Source: Hydrogenovibrio marinus
GTDB taxonomy: Bacteria > Pseudomonadota > Gammaproteobacteria > Thiomicrospirales > Thiomicrospiraceae
DNA length: 64,000 nt
Direction: 5' to 3'
Assembly: GCF_013340845.1 (NCBI RefSeq)
Contig: NZ_AP020335.1
Location: 1,116,001 to 1,180,000, forward strand
A program made the translations under genes and the position numbers. Shown here one piece after another: positions 27,796-36,850 of the stretch. How positions within the stretch are numbered: the first letter of the stretch is position 1; every line of letters begins with the position of its first letter. The notes beneath the pieces are model-generated. The model made no database searches. It saw only the letters and a list, made by a program, of their open reading frames with translations, and had not been told where the DNA came from.

Positions 27796-28650
27796 CTATT
27801 TGTGCGTCAGTTCGTGAAATCCCAGTTTCAATTTCAGAAACACTGGGCCGACAGCATGCTGAAGTTGGCGTCCATCGACTTGTGCAACAGGGATCAGCTC
27901 TGCACCGCTTCCTGTCAGGAAGGCTTCATCCGCGTTGTAAACATCATACAGACTCATGGGGCTTTCTTCGACAGCGATGTTTGACCTAATTGCCAATTCC
28001 ATTACGGCATCCCGCGTAATGCCTTGTAAAGCGCCAGCTTCGCAAGGTGGTGTAGACAAAACGCCGTTTTTGACGATAAACAAGTTTGCAGCACTTGCTT
28101 CGGCAACTTGTCCGCTATGGTTCAGCATCAAGGCATCATCTGCGCCAGCCTGATTCGCTTCCATTTTAGCCAAAATATTATTGATGTAATTAAGCGTTTT
28201 GATTTTCGGATCAAGCACATCCAATGGGGCACGGCGAACCGAAGTGGTAATCAATTTAGCGCCATGTTGCTGAATAGTGTCTTCACCCATTTTCAGGCCA
28301 CGATACAGAATAAAAACATTTGGTGTGTCGCAGTTTCTGGGATCAAGTCCCAAAAACCCTTCGCCTCGAGTTACGACGAGACGGATATAGCCGCTGTCCA
28401 TTTTGTTGGCGGTAATTAAGGCCTCGCAAGCCTGTGTCAGAACATCAAGGGTATAAGGGATGACCAGCTTCAATGCCTGAGCGGACTGCTGTAAACGAAC
28501 AAGGTGCTCACGTATTCTAAAAGTACGGCCGTTATAAACTCGCATACCTTCAAATACACCATCGCCATAAAGCAGGCCATGATCCAATACTGAGATATGT
28601 GCTTCGCCAACAGGTACAAGGTCTCCGTTAAGCCAACAAAATTCTTCCAT
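27796..28650 (-). CDS. Class IV aminotransferase, branched-chain/D-amino acid type
   Basis: A 284-residue fold-type IV PLP enzyme. The start MEEFCWLNGDLVPVGEA is preferred over an upstream TTG because GGAAAAG stands before it. SVLDHGLLYGDGVFEGMRVYNG and TFRIREHLVRL are typical of IlvE-like enzymes, KTLNYINNILAKMEA contains the PLP lysine, and NHSGQVAEASAANLFIV is the conserved glutamate region. It could make branched-chain amino acids (IlvE) or be a D-alanine or 4-amino-4-deoxychorismate type enzyme. I favour a branched-chain activity from the VFEGMRVY stretch but leave the symbol open. A 45-residue membrane protein is encoded just upstream. Confidence 0.85.
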   Translation of the reverse strand: MEEFCWLNGDLVPVGEAHISVLDHGLLYGDGVFEGMRVYNGRTFRIREHLVRLQQSAQALKLVIPYTLDVLTQACEALITANKMDSGYIRLVVTRGEGFLGLDPRNCDTPNVFILYRGLKMGEDTIQQHGAKLITTSVRRAPLDVLDPKIKTLNYINNILAKMEANQAGADDALMLNHSGQVAEASAANLFIVKNGVLSTPPCEAGALQGITRDAVMELAIRSNIAVEESPMSLYDVYNADEAFLTGSGAELIPVAQVDGRQLQHAVGPVFLKLKLGFHELTHK

Positions 28651-28671
28651 CGCTTTTCCTATTTGTGTCAA

Positions 28672-28809
28672 TTAATGAATGTTCCACCACCAGTTTTCAC
28701 GAAGTGCGTAGCCGACGTGGGGGCTTGGGTCGACAAATGCCTGCCAATACAGAAACAACAACAGTGAAATGATGAATAACCACAACAATGATTTTTTCCA
28801 ATACGACAT
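28672..28809 (-). CDS. 45-residue single-span membrane protein
   Basis: A short reading frame below the usual cut-off, read on the reverse strand from an ATG at 28809 with AAGGA upstream. It starts MSYWKKSLLWLFIISLLLF, one transmembrane helix with positive residues on the cytoplasmic side, and ends in an aromatic, Trp-rich tail (RENWWWNIH) after DPSPHVGYAL. Its stop lies 21 bases before the aminotransferase start, so the two genes form an operon. The good ribosome site and composition support a real protein. The family is not recognised. Confidence 0.65.
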   Translation of the reverse strand: MSYWKKSLLWLFIISLLLFLYWQAFVDPSPHVGYALRENWWWNIH

Positions 28810-28917
28810 TGCATTTTTCCTTAAAAATCATAGATATTTAGTCTAGCGGTCGTGATATATTAAATACAGATTTAAAAAAATAAAATTTTTACGGTACAGA
28901 TTGGCTTTATATAGTTT

Positions 28918-28954
28918 TGTACTGGTATTTTTGAAAAATTCTGTACTGGTATTT
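28918..28954 (+). promoter_or_regulatory. Direct repeats in the MocR control region
   Basis: TGTACTGGTATTT occurs at 28918-28930 and again at 28942-28954, 24 bases apart, just before the MocR start. A related inverted piece, GGTACAGA, is at 28893-28900. MocR/GabR-type regulators bind direct repeats of this kind overlapping their own and the divergent promoter. Confidence 0.65.
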
Positions 28955-28964
28955 GGATGATGTC

Positions 28965-30443
28965 ATGAACCTTAAGCTTTCTAAACCGAATGAAAATGCG
29001 GATTTTCTCTATCAAAAATTGGCGACACAGCTTGCCAAACAGATTCGCGATGGACTTTATCAACCCGGCGATAAGCTCATGCCGATAAGACGGTTTGCCG
29101 AGAAGCAGGGCGTGAGCATTGCCACAGTGGTGTCGGCTTATTATCAACTTGAAGCCATGGGCTATGTAGAAGCACGCCCCAAATCCGGCTTTTATGTCAA
29201 ACGGCTTTATCAAGAGCAAATTGACCGACCATCGCAAAGTGAGCCGGATGCCGTGCCTACTGTCGTGACAGGGCAAGAGATGGTGTTGCATCTGGTCAAA
29301 GCCACTAACAATCCTGAAATGATGCAATTTGGTGCCGCAGTCCCGGATGCCTCTTATCTACCCACTCAGTTAATTGCTCAAGCGGTAAGGCAAGCCGCAA
29401 AGAACGACATGGCTGTTCTGAATGATTATCTTTTTCCACCAGGGTTGCCAGAGTTGCGCAAGCAGATTGCACGGCGAATGGTGGGCAACGCTTGTGATGT
29501 GTCTGCTAAACAGGTTGTGATTACCAGCGGATGTCAGGAAGCCATTCGTCTTGCATTAAGAGCTTGTGCGGGGCCGGGCGATGTTATCGCCATTGAATCA
29601 CCGACGTTTTACGGGTTGTTGCAGGTCATTCATTCACTTCGAATGAAGGCGATAGAAATCCCAACAGACCCAGATACAGGCATGTCCATAGAAGCATTGG
29701 AGATGGCAATCGAACAATGGCCAATCAAAGCTTGCGTGCTGGTGCCCAGTTTTAGTAACCCGTTAGGCTTGAGCATGCCGGATGATAAAAAGAGTCGGTT
29801 GGTTGAATTACTCTCTAAACGAGAGATTCCAATTATTGAAGATGATGTTTATGGGGAAATTTCTCATGAAAGTCCAAGACCAAAACCCCTGAAGGCGTTT
29901 GATAAAGATGATTGGGTGATTTACTGCTCGTCTTTTTCTAAAACTTTATCGCCGGGGCTGCGTGTCGGCTGGGTGGTCTCAAAGCGCTACTATGACAAGT
30001 TGGAGTATTTCAAGTACGTGTCCAATTTGGCAACAGCCTCTGTTTCACAATTGGCAGTTGCAGAAGTGCTTCAGTCAGGCAAGTACGATCGCTACCTGAG
30101 TAAAATCCGCAGTCAATACGCCTATGCGGTAGAGCGAATGACGGCTGCAATCGTCAAGCTGTTTCCCACTGGCACTAAAGTAACACGTCCTAAAGGCGGT
30201 TTTGTATTGTGGATAGAGCTACCCTTTAAGGTTGATACCTTTGAGCTCGCGAATCGATTGATGAAACACCAAATCAGTATTGCGCCGGGACGGATTTTTT
30301 CCACAACCAACAAATACGATCACTTTTTCAGAATTTCTTGTGCGGTGAACTGGAATCACGAAACCGACTTGGCATTGCTGAAAATCGTCAATGAGATTCA
30401 TCAAATAAAAATGTTAGGCAAGGACAGATATCGCCCGCTATAG
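28965..30443 (+). CDS. MocR-type GntR/aminotransferase regulator
   Basis: A 492-residue chimera of a GntR winged helix (residues 10-80; LMPIRRFAEKQGVSIATVVSAYYQLEAMGY) and a fold-type I aminotransferase-like domain (about 115-480). The PLP-binding lysine is in SSFSKTLSPGLRVGW, and VPSFSNPLG and EDDVYGEI are also present. It binds PLP and probably senses an amino compound or PLP state. I chose the ATG at 28965 over a TTG four codons earlier. It is divergent from the aminotransferase operon, so it may control it. It is not close enough to PdxR or GabR by eye to assign either name. Confidence 0.9.
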   Translation: MNLKLSKPNENADFLYQKLATQLAKQIRDGLYQPGDKLMPIRRFAEKQGVSIATVVSAYYQLEAMGYVEARPKSGFYVKRLYQEQIDRPSQSEPDAVPTVVTGQEMVLHLVKATNNPEMMQFGAAVPDASYLPTQLIAQAVRQAAKNDMAVLNDYLFPPGLPELRKQIARRMVGNACDVSAKQVVITSGCQEAIRLALRACAGPGDVIAIESPTFYGLLQVIHSLRMKAIEIPTDPDTGMSIEALEMAIEQWPIKACVLVPSFSNPLGLSMPDDKKSRLVELLSKREIPIIEDDVYGEISHESPRPKPLKAFDKDDWVIYCSSFSKTLSPGLRVGWVVSKRYYDKLEYFKYVSNLATASVSQLAVAEVLQSGKYDRYLSKIRSQYAYAVERMTAAIVKLFPTGTKVTRPKGGFVLWIELPFKVDTFELANRLMKHQISIAPGRIFSTTNKYDHFFRISCAVNWNHETDLALLKIVNEIHQIKMLGKDRYRPL

Positions 30444-30665
30444 AGTAAGTTTCTATAAAAACAAGCTCATTGATATAGTGTTAATTGTTTCAATTTTTTG
30501 AGCAAGTTTTAATAAAAAGTTAATAAAAACAATTAATTAGTAATGCTAAAAAAGAAGCCTATACTCAGAATAAGGTCTGCCAAAAATTTTTAGAAAGCGG
30601 CTTAGACTTCGCTCTACTTTGATTTAGGTAATCCTTGCAAATACTGAAAACAAGAGGGTGGTGAC

Positions 30666-32681
30666 ATGAAAAAAACAGCATTAAGTTTGATGATAATTCC
30701 GGTTTTGCTGTCAGGCTGTAACAATGACTCTAAGTCGGCTTCAGAATCTTCCATACAAAACATAAGTACAAATAACGAAGTTAAATCAGCGTCTAAGTAC
30801 ACGGTATCAATGAATGACGCACTTTATAAAACATTACCGTTTGCAAACAAAACAGACTTTGAAAATGCGAAAAAAGGCTTTATTGCGCCGCTGCCCAATA
30901 ATGGTGTTGTAAAGGATGCCAAAGGAAATGTTGTTTGGGATTTAGGAGCGTACCTGTCTTATATAAAAGAGGGAACAAAGTCACCTGATACGGTTAATCC
31001 AAGCCTTTGGCGACAAGCTGAATTGTTGATGTATTCCGGGTTGTTTGAAGTGGTACCTGGCGTCTACCAAGTTCGTGGTGCAGACCTTTCAAATATGACG
31101 ATTGTGGAAGGTGAAAAAGGAATCACAATTTTTGATCCTCTTGTATCAGCGGAAACAGCAAAATATGCCCTGGATTTATATTATCAACATCGGCCTAAGA
31201 AACCTGTGGTCGCGGTTGTCATTACCCACAGTCATGTTGATCATTTCGGTGGTATCAGAGGGGTCGTTTCAGAAGCCGATGTGAAATCCGGTAAGGTGCA
31301 TATTTATGCTCCGGAAGGGTTTACGATGGATGCTGTTGCTGAGAATGTTATGGCTGGTACGGCTATGTCGAGACGTGCGAGTTATATGTATGGCAACTTA
31401 CTGCCAAAGTCCCCAGAAGGGCAAGTCACTGCAGGGTTGGGAATCACCACTTCAAGTGGTGAGGTTACACTAATCAAACCAACTGACCTTATTCAAAAAA
31501 CCGGTGAAACCCGAACGATAGATGGGTTGAAATATATTTTCGTTATGGCGCCAGGTTCTGAAGCACCGTCTGAGATGATGTGGTATATGCCTCAGTTTAA
31601 GATGGTCAATACTGCGGAAGACTCAAGTCATACCATGCATAACCTCTATTCTCTTCGTGGCGCAAAAACTCGTGATGCACAAAAATGGCCGGGTTATCTA
31701 AATGACGTTTTGCGCAGATTTGGCGGTGATGTTCAAGTGGAAATTGCCATGCATCATTGGCCGACTTGGGGAAATGAAAATGTGGTTAAGCATATAGAGT
31801 CGCAAAGAGATTTATACAAAACCATTCATGACCAAACATTGCATTTTGCCAATATGGGCTACACCATGAATGAGTTGCCAGATATGGTGAAACTGCCAAA
31901 AGCTTTGATTGATGATTGGAGCTCACATGGTTATTACGGGAGTAAAAGTCATAATGTCCGGGCTGTCTACAACTTCTATCTAGGATACTTCAACGGCAAC
32001 CCTGCGGACTTGAATCCTTTGCCTCCAGAGCAAGAAGCCAGAGATATGGTTGATGCTTTTGGTAAAGATAAAATGATGCAAGTTGGTTATGACGCGATTC
32101 AAAAAGGAAAGTATCGTTGGGCTGCTACAGTGCTTAAGCAAGTCGTATTTGCTGATCCTAAAAACCAAGATGCAAAAAACTTGTTGGCGGATGCGCTTGA
32201 GCAAATGGGGTATCAAGCAGAGAGTGGACCTTGGCGTGATTTTTATCTAACAGGTGCTTCTGAGTTGCGAAAAGGTGTTCAGGAGTTACCAGCACCCAAT
32301 ACCGCTTCACCTGACATTATTGCCAATATGACTTTGGATCAGATATTTGCCTACATGGGGGTCGAACTGGATGTTGATAAAGCCAAGGGCAAAGATATTG
32401 TTATTAACTGGCAAATCCCTGATACAAAAGAAAAGCATACGCTATTCTTGAAGGACTCCGTACTCAACGAATGGGCTGATTACCAAGATCCTAAAGCGGA
32501 TGTGACAGTAAGCATGGATCGCAAAGTTTTGAATGAGATTCTCTCTAACAAAATGACGTATCAGCAAGCTATTAAGTCAGGTGATATTAAGGTTGATGGC
32601 GACACAGACAAGTTTCTTGACTTCGTTGCAAGTTTGGATGACTTAAATCAACACTTTTGGTTTAACATCGTCACGCCTTAA
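30666..32681 (+). CDS. Alkyl sulfatase-like metallo-beta-lactamase lipoprotein
   Basis: A 671-residue protein of the SdsA1/BDS1 family, which hydrolyses alkyl sulfates such as SDS to alcohol and sulfate. The lipobox LLSGC (Cys19) marks an exported lipoprotein, unusual in that SdsA1 itself has a plain signal peptide. The metallo-beta-lactamase domain has THSHVDHFGG (His188, His190, Asp192, His193), followed by NTAEDSSHTMHN and MHHWPTWG. The helical dimerisation domain (about 440-540) and a C-terminal SCP2-like domain (about 560-671) complete the usual layout. GAGGGTGG precedes the ATG. An intrinsic terminator follows. The natural substrate is not certain; a neighbouring SLC13 permease might handle the anion released. 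Confidence 0.9.
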   Translation: MKKTALSLMIIPVLLSGCNNDSKSASESSIQNISTNNEVKSASKYTVSMNDALYKTLPFANKTDFENAKKGFIAPLPNNGVVKDAKGNVVWDLGAYLSYIKEGTKSPDTVNPSLWRQAELLMYSGLFEVVPGVYQVRGADLSNMTIVEGEKGITIFDPLVSAETAKYALDLYYQHRPKKPVVAVVITHSHVDHFGGIRGVVSEADVKSGKVHIYAPEGFTMDAVAENVMAGTAMSRRASYMYGNLLPKSPEGQVTAGLGITTSSGEVTLIKPTDLIQKTGETRTIDGLKYIFVMAPGSEAPSEMMWYMPQFKMVNTAEDSSHTMHNLYSLRGAKTRDAQKWPGYLNDVLRRFGGDVQVEIAMHHWPTWGNENVVKHIESQRDLYKTIHDQTLHFANMGYTMNELPDMVKLPKALIDDWSSHGYYGSKSHNVRAVYNFYLGYFNGNPADLNPLPPEQEARDMVDAFGKDKMMQVGYDAIQKGKYRWAATVLKQVVFADPKNQDAKNLLADALEQMGYQAESGPWRDFYLTGASELRKGVQELPAPNTASPDIIANMTLDQIFAYMGVELDVDKAKGKDIVINWQIPDTKEKHTLFLKDSVLNEWADYQDPKADVTVSMDRKVLNEILSNKMTYQQAIKSGDIKVDGDTDKFLDFVASLDDLNQHFWFNIVTP

Positions 32682-32700
32682 ACTGAAATGCATCAACAAA

Positions 32701-32724
32701 AAGCCCGCAATCGCGGGCTTTTTT
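32701..32724 (+). terminator. Intrinsic terminator after the alkyl sulfatase gene
   Basis: AAGCCCGC and GCGGGCTT around a four-base loop, followed by Ts. With As on the other side it could work for the convergent SLC13 gene as well. Confidence 0.88.
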
Positions 32725-32748
32725 ATGGCAATCACATTTAGTGGATAT

Positions 32749-34152
32749 CTATATCCAGCCTAGCAGTTTCCACCAGAGGTAATCCAATGGCAACAGTACC
32801 AATGCGCTGGTGATAGCCAACATCAGCACCATTTTTGCGCCATGAATCATCTTTTCCCCTGCCAGTTGCATCCCTATGACGAGAGGAGGAACTTGGTAGA
32901 TAAAAATCGGGGTGGAAAATCCAAGCACTTGAGTCATCAGTACTGTGTTTAAAGGCAGCCCTGCGGCGTGTGCCAATTGTTCTGCAAGTGGTGTTAGTAC
33001 CGCTGGAACACCAGGTGCAGTGGTCGCCACGGAAGTCGTCATCGCCATTAATGCCAAGGACATAAAGTTCATGAAGTCATGTCCTGATGATAAGGGTAAC
33101 GTTTGCGTCAGTTGATGGGCAATGACATTACTGAGTCCTGAGCTCGACAGTAAGGCGCCTAATCCCAATATACCGGCAACAATCAAGAAGGGCGGCAGTT
33201 TGATGTCATCATTGAATTGCTTGCCATTCACCAAGCCAAAGCCCGGTAGAAGCAATAAAAATGCTGCGCCCACGGCAATCCATGCTGGAGAAATGTGGTG
33301 AATAAAATCCGTTAACCAAAGCCCGACCGTGACAGCCAAAATCACTGACATTTTGAACTGTGCCCGAGTGAAAGGTGGTGTGGTTTCGTGAGGAGAAACA
33401 TAGGCCTTTGGCGTGTCTGGAAACTGCCAGACAATCAATCCCCAAATCACCAAGGCTTTTAGCACGCCAAGCACTGGAAAGTGCAACATCAGGTATTCCC
33501 CATAAAGCGGCTCGATGTTGTAAAGCGTTTCAATACTCCCCACTAAAACCATGTTGGGGACGTTGTTCGGCAGTACTGAAAAGGTCGGGAAGAAAGTCCC
33601 GAAAATGGCGGCCAGCACTAACCCGGTTCTGCCCTTTGAACCGCTGTGAAAGCCGAATCCTTCTGACATGACAATAATGATGGGAATCAGCAAGGCAATG
33701 CGTGCAGTTGCAGACGGCATGACAAAGCCCAGTAAGATACCAACCACAATCACACCTAAGACCAGACGTGCATAACTGCCGTTTAGTTTGTCTGCTACGC
33801 TATGCACGATACGATCACTCAGCCCAGTATTTTTTACCGCGGAGGCAATGACTAACCCGCCGAAAATCATCCAGAATGCCGAAGAGGAAAACCCAGAAAA
33901 TACCACAGTTGGCGTGCCAAGTCCCATCAACATCGCGACTAGGAAAAACAGGACGGCAGTCAGGTGTTCGGGGAGTTTTGCGGTTGCCCATAGGCTGATA
34001 ATGATGATGCCCAATCCAGCAACATGGCGCTGTTCAACAGGCAAGTTTAAAACAGGGAAAAACATGATGGTGATGCCCAGGATAGCTGCAAACAAAGTCA
34101 CCAAGCTGGAAAAGGACAAGTAATTTGGTTGGGTTTGAGTGATTGAGGACAT
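32749..34152 (-). CDS. SLC13/DASS-family anion permease
   Basis: A 467-residue inner-membrane transporter with eleven or more spans. FGGLVIASAVKNTGLSDRIV, MPSATARIALLIPI and VPNMVLVGSIE with PGVPAVLTPLAEQLA late in the chain fit the divalent-anion:sodium symporter fold with its two Asn/Thr-rich hairpins. Substrates in the family are dicarboxylates, sulfate and similar anions. The ATG at 34152 gives a start MSSITQTQPNYLSF; the longer frame would overlap the AraC gene. It is divergent from the AraC regulator, so probably under its control. Confidence 0.85.
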   Translation of the reverse strand: MSSITQTQPNYLSFSSLVTLFAAILGITIMFFPVLNLPVEQRHVAGLGIIIISLWATAKLPEHLTAVLFFLVAMLMGLGTPTVVFSGFSSSAFWMIFGGLVIASAVKNTGLSDRIVHSVADKLNGSYARLVLGVIVVGILLGFVMPSATARIALLIPIIIVMSEGFGFHSGSKGRTGLVLAAIFGTFFPTFSVLPNNVPNMVLVGSIETLYNIEPLYGEYLMLHFPVLGVLKALVIWGLIVWQFPDTPKAYVSPHETTPPFTRAQFKMSVILAVTVGLWLTDFIHHISPAWIAVGAAFLLLLPGFGLVNGKQFNDDIKLPPFLIVAGILGLGALLSSSGLSNVIAHQLTQTLPLSSGHDFMNFMSLALMAMTTSVATTAPGVPAVLTPLAEQLAHAAGLPLNTVLMTQVLGFSTPIFIYQVPPLVIGMQLAGEKMIHGAKMVLMLAITSALVLLPLDYLWWKLLGWI

Positions 34153-34226
34153 GATAGGGTTCCAAACAATAATCGTTATGATTATTTTCTCGAAAATCTT
34201 TCGGTCTGTCTTGCTACAATTTGACA

Positions 34227-35045
34227 ATGAATGTCGAAAAAGTGACAAACGAACAACAGGTCATAGAGCCACCCTCTCCGGCGTCTTATTATTTGGATGA
34301 GACAAAGCCAGTATTGGCGCGTGCCGTTGAAATGCAAAAGGCGAGAAGAACCCGGTTACATAATCACCCAAGGGCACAGCTGATTTATGCCATCAATGGA
34401 GTGGTGAGAGTGCTGACAACTGAAGGCACTTGGATTGTGCCGCCAACACAGGCGGTGTGGATTCCATCCAGCGTTATGCATGAAACACTGGCAGTGAATA
34501 AAGTCTCGGTGCGCAATCTCTTCATTGACCCTTCGGCAACCGAAAACTTGCCCAGAAATGTCTGCGTGTTTAACGTTTCGGCATTGCTGCGGGAGTTGAT
34601 ATTGAAAGCGGTTTCAATTGGTAACGAGTATCAGCCAGACTCAAGTGAATACCGAATCATGCAGGTAATTTTGGACACGCTTAAAGAGGCACAATCCACA
34701 ACTTTGCACTTACCGATGGGAAAAGATCCAAGGCTTCAAAAGGTGATTGAGGCATTATTGGAAAATCCTGACAGTAATCGAACCTTGGACGACTGGGCGT
34801 CTTTTGTCGGGGCAAGCAGCCGGACTTTGGCAAGGTTGTTCAATAAAGAAACCGGAATGAATTTTGGGCAATGGCGCAATCAGTTACGCTTGATTGAAGC
34901 AATAGATCGACTAGGGCAGGGGCAATCGGTGACTAACGTTGCGATTGACTTGGGTTATAACAGCCCCAGCGCGTTTATCGCCATGTTTCGTAAGAAACTG
35001 GGTAAACCGCCGGTAGCCTATTTCCGAGAAATTTCCGAGGGTTAA
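34227..35045 (+). CDS. AraC-family regulator with N-terminal cupin
   Basis: A 272-residue regulator. Residues 25-110 form an AraC-type cupin (TRLHNHPRAQLIYAINGVVRV, PTQAVWIPSSVMHE), the pattern of the HTH-type NimR/YdeO-like group. The C-terminus holds two helix-turn-helix motifs (TLDDWASFVGASSRTLARLF and QSVTNVAIDLGYNSPSAFIA, then FRKKLGKPPVAYFRE). It is only 74 bases from the divergent SLC13 permease, which it probably regulates. I moved the start to ATG at 34227 from the TTG two codons earlier. Confidence 0.9.
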   Translation: MNVEKVTNEQQVIEPPSPASYYLDETKPVLARAVEMQKARRTRLHNHPRAQLIYAINGVVRVLTTEGTWIVPPTQAVWIPSSVMHETLAVNKVSVRNLFIDPSATENLPRNVCVFNVSALLRELILKAVSIGNEYQPDSSEYRIMQVILDTLKEAQSTTLHLPMGKDPRLQKVIEALLENPDSNRTLDDWASFVGASSRTLARLFNKETGMNFGQWRNQLRLIEAIDRLGQGQSVTNVAIDLGYNSPSAFIAMFRKKLGKPPVAYFREISEG

Positions 35046-35054
35046 GTCTTATAA

Positions 35055-35073
35055 AAAATCTGCCAGGTTGGGG
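35055..35073 (+). repeat. 19-bp dispersed repeat, copy 5 (G type)
   Basis: AAAATCTGCCAGGTTGGGG, filling the 28-base gap between the convergent ends of the AraC gene and the COG4705 gene. Confidence 0.9.
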
Positions 35074-35832
35074 TTAGTGACTACTTTTCGCTGCGCGTTG
35101 CTTAAAGGCGAACAGGAAGAAAATAATCAGCAACAGGAGTGTGGCGGTTGCTGAAAATCTGCTCAATTCCAAGCCGCCATTCGCTACTGGCTTGTCAAGG
35201 AAGTCACCGACCACGGCACCCAATGGTCTTGTCAAAATAAAGGCCAGCCAGAAGAGCACAACATGCGAAATTTTGGTTTTGTAGTAGGCAACAGCAATCA
35301 ATGCCAGCGCACCCCCAAAGATAAAGATACTGGCTTCATAGCCTAACCCTTGCGTATCTGCGACCCAGTCACCCAATGCTGTCCCCAGTGTCTGCGAGAA
35401 CATGATGGTGACCCAGTAGAAGGCTTCAGACTTAGGAGAACTTACGCTATTGATGGAAACTGTTCCCAGTGTTTTACGCCAAATAAACAGTGAACTTAAA
35501 AGCAGTAGTAACAAAATGGTTGAGCCGCTCGCATAACCTATGCCCAAAGAACGGTCCGCAAAGTCTGCCATAGTGGTGCCGACAGTCGTGGTGGCAATGA
35601 TGGTGATCCAGTAGATGACAGGATGAAATGCTTTTGAGTAGATTTGTGCGGCAACGGCAATAATAAACACACCTGCAAAGATATAAGTGCTTTCCAGGTA
35701 GCCGAGTCCTAAAGACATGGAAAGGGCATCACCGCCAGTTTCACCCAGAGTGGTTGCAAATATTTTGATGATCCAGAAAACAAGTGTGACTTCTGGGACT
35801 TTACTCAGCACTTCATTGTGATTGGTATTCAT
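35074..35832 (-). CDS. COG4705-type membrane protein with fourfold repeat
   Basis: A 252-residue inner-membrane protein of about eight spans. Four internal repeats share the pattern TxGxxxxDxxxxxxGxGY: KIFATTLGETGGDALSMSLG, IATTTVGTTMADFADRSLG, MFSQTLGTALGDWVADTQG and LTRPLGAVVGDFLDKPVANG. Each repeat carries an acidic residue within the membrane-facing part, which suggests a four-unit pore or carrier. The function is unknown; the family is widespread and annotated only as uncharacterised membrane-anchored protein. Confidence 0.75.
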   Translation of the reverse strand: MNTNHNEVLSKVPEVTLVFWIIKIFATTLGETGGDALSMSLGLGYLESTYIFAGVFIIAVAAQIYSKAFHPVIYWITIIATTTVGTTMADFADRSLGIGYASGSTILLLLLLSSLFIWRKTLGTVSINSVSSPKSEAFYWVTIMFSQTLGTALGDWVADTQGLGYEASIFIFGGALALIAVAYYKTKISHVVLFWLAFILTRPLGAVVGDFLDKPVANGGLELSRFSATATLLLLIIFFLFAFKQRAAKSSH

Positions 35833-35926
35833 GTTATTTCATCCGGTTTTGTTTGTAGCGTTTATCATAACGTGTCCGGATGACTAAATGCCTTCAAAAG
35901 TTTGAATAGATGAAAATGGGGGGCGA

Positions 35927-36214
35927 TTATTTTACAAAAGCTTCAAAGCCAGGCTGCATTCTGCTTGGAATGAACTCGATGACATCATAATCAGCTAGAC
36001 CTTCTCGTTTGAAAGGGTCAAGTGACAGAATGCTTTCCAAGCTTTCTTTGTCGACTCCTGATGCAAGAATGACGCCGCCAATTCTTGGGTTCCTTCTACC
36101 AGAAGCGATAAATACACCTGCTTCATATTGTTTATTTAAAAATTCGACGTGCTCAGCATGATATTTTTCAACATCTTCAATAGGGCATTTATAAGTGATA
36201 ACAACTGCAAACAT
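35927..36214 (-). CDS. YciI-family protein
   Basis: A 95-residue alpha+beta-barrel protein of the YciI/YCII family. It starts MFAVVITYKCPIEDVEKYHAEH and includes FIASGRRNPRIGGVILASG and DPFKREGLADYDVIEF, the His/Asp positions typical of the family. It is the last gene of a leftward four-gene operon headed by two membrane proteins and a TetR regulator. Activity unknown. Confidence 0.88.
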   Translation of the reverse strand: MFAVVITYKCPIEDVEKYHAEHVEFLNKQYEAGVFIASGRRNPRIGGVILASGVDKESLESILSLDPFKREGLADYDVIEFIPSRMQPGFEAFVK

Positions 36215-36238
36215 AGATTTTTCTCTTGTGGGTTAAGG

Positions 36239-36826
36239 TTATTGAGTGTTTAGGTTGTGACGCATGAGTTGTTGAATGCTTTTTGTTAAATACTCGGTGG
36301 ATTGAGCTTCTTTACTGCCACCCGGCAAGTAGATGCGAACAGGGTTGACTTGAAAGTGAAAGAACAACAGCCCCATCAAACTGGTTGTCAAAAAGTGGGG
36401 GTCACAGTCGGGATCAATTTCAGTAAAAACGGCATGCAGTGCATGGCAAGTATTCGACATTACATCTTCCGCTAGGAATTTCAGGTGATCTTCATCCTGC
36501 TCCAACAGCTCACGGATAAACAATTGACGAAAAGTCTGGTTGCTCACCATTTGGTTGCAGGCCAGGGCAATGAATTGGTCTAGCTTTTCATCTGCAGGGA
36601 GGCTCGAAGACAGGCAAGCAACCAGTACATTGTCTTCTTTGCAGAAAACATATTTTAAAGATGCTCGGTAGAGTTCATTCTTGTCTTTGAAGTGATTGTA
36701 AAGCGAAGGGGCTTTGATATTGCATGCCGAAGCAATATCACGCATGGTCAACGCATCATAGCCTTTTGAGGCGAACAGTTCGGCAGAGGTTTCTAAGATG
36801 CGTTGTTGCGTATTGTTTGTTGTCAT
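36239..36826 (-). CDS. TetR-family repressor
   Basis: A 195-residue regulator with the helix-turn-helix in ALTMRDIASACNIKAPSLYNHF (about residues 22-43), then KDKNELYRASLKYV. It stands third in a leftward operon. A 20-bp near-perfect palindrome lies just upstream of the first gene (38011-38030) and is the obvious operator, so it probably represses its own operon. Ligand unknown. Confidence 0.92.
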   Translation of the reverse strand: MTTNNTQQRILETSAELFASKGYDALTMRDIASACNIKAPSLYNHFKDKNELYRASLKYVFCKEDNVLVACLSSSLPADEKLDQFIALACNQMVSNQTFRQLFIRELLEQDEDHLKFLAEDVMSNTCHALHAVFTEIDPDCDPHFLTTSLMGLLFFHFQVNPVRIYLPGGSKEAQSTEYLTKSIQQLMRHNLNTQ

Positions 36827-36850
36827 GTGTCTCTGTGTTATTACTTCGTA

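Noticed and set aside
34153-34248. N-terminal extension of the SLC13 permease
   Set aside because: It would overlap the start of the AraC gene, and the added residues do not look like a transporter start.
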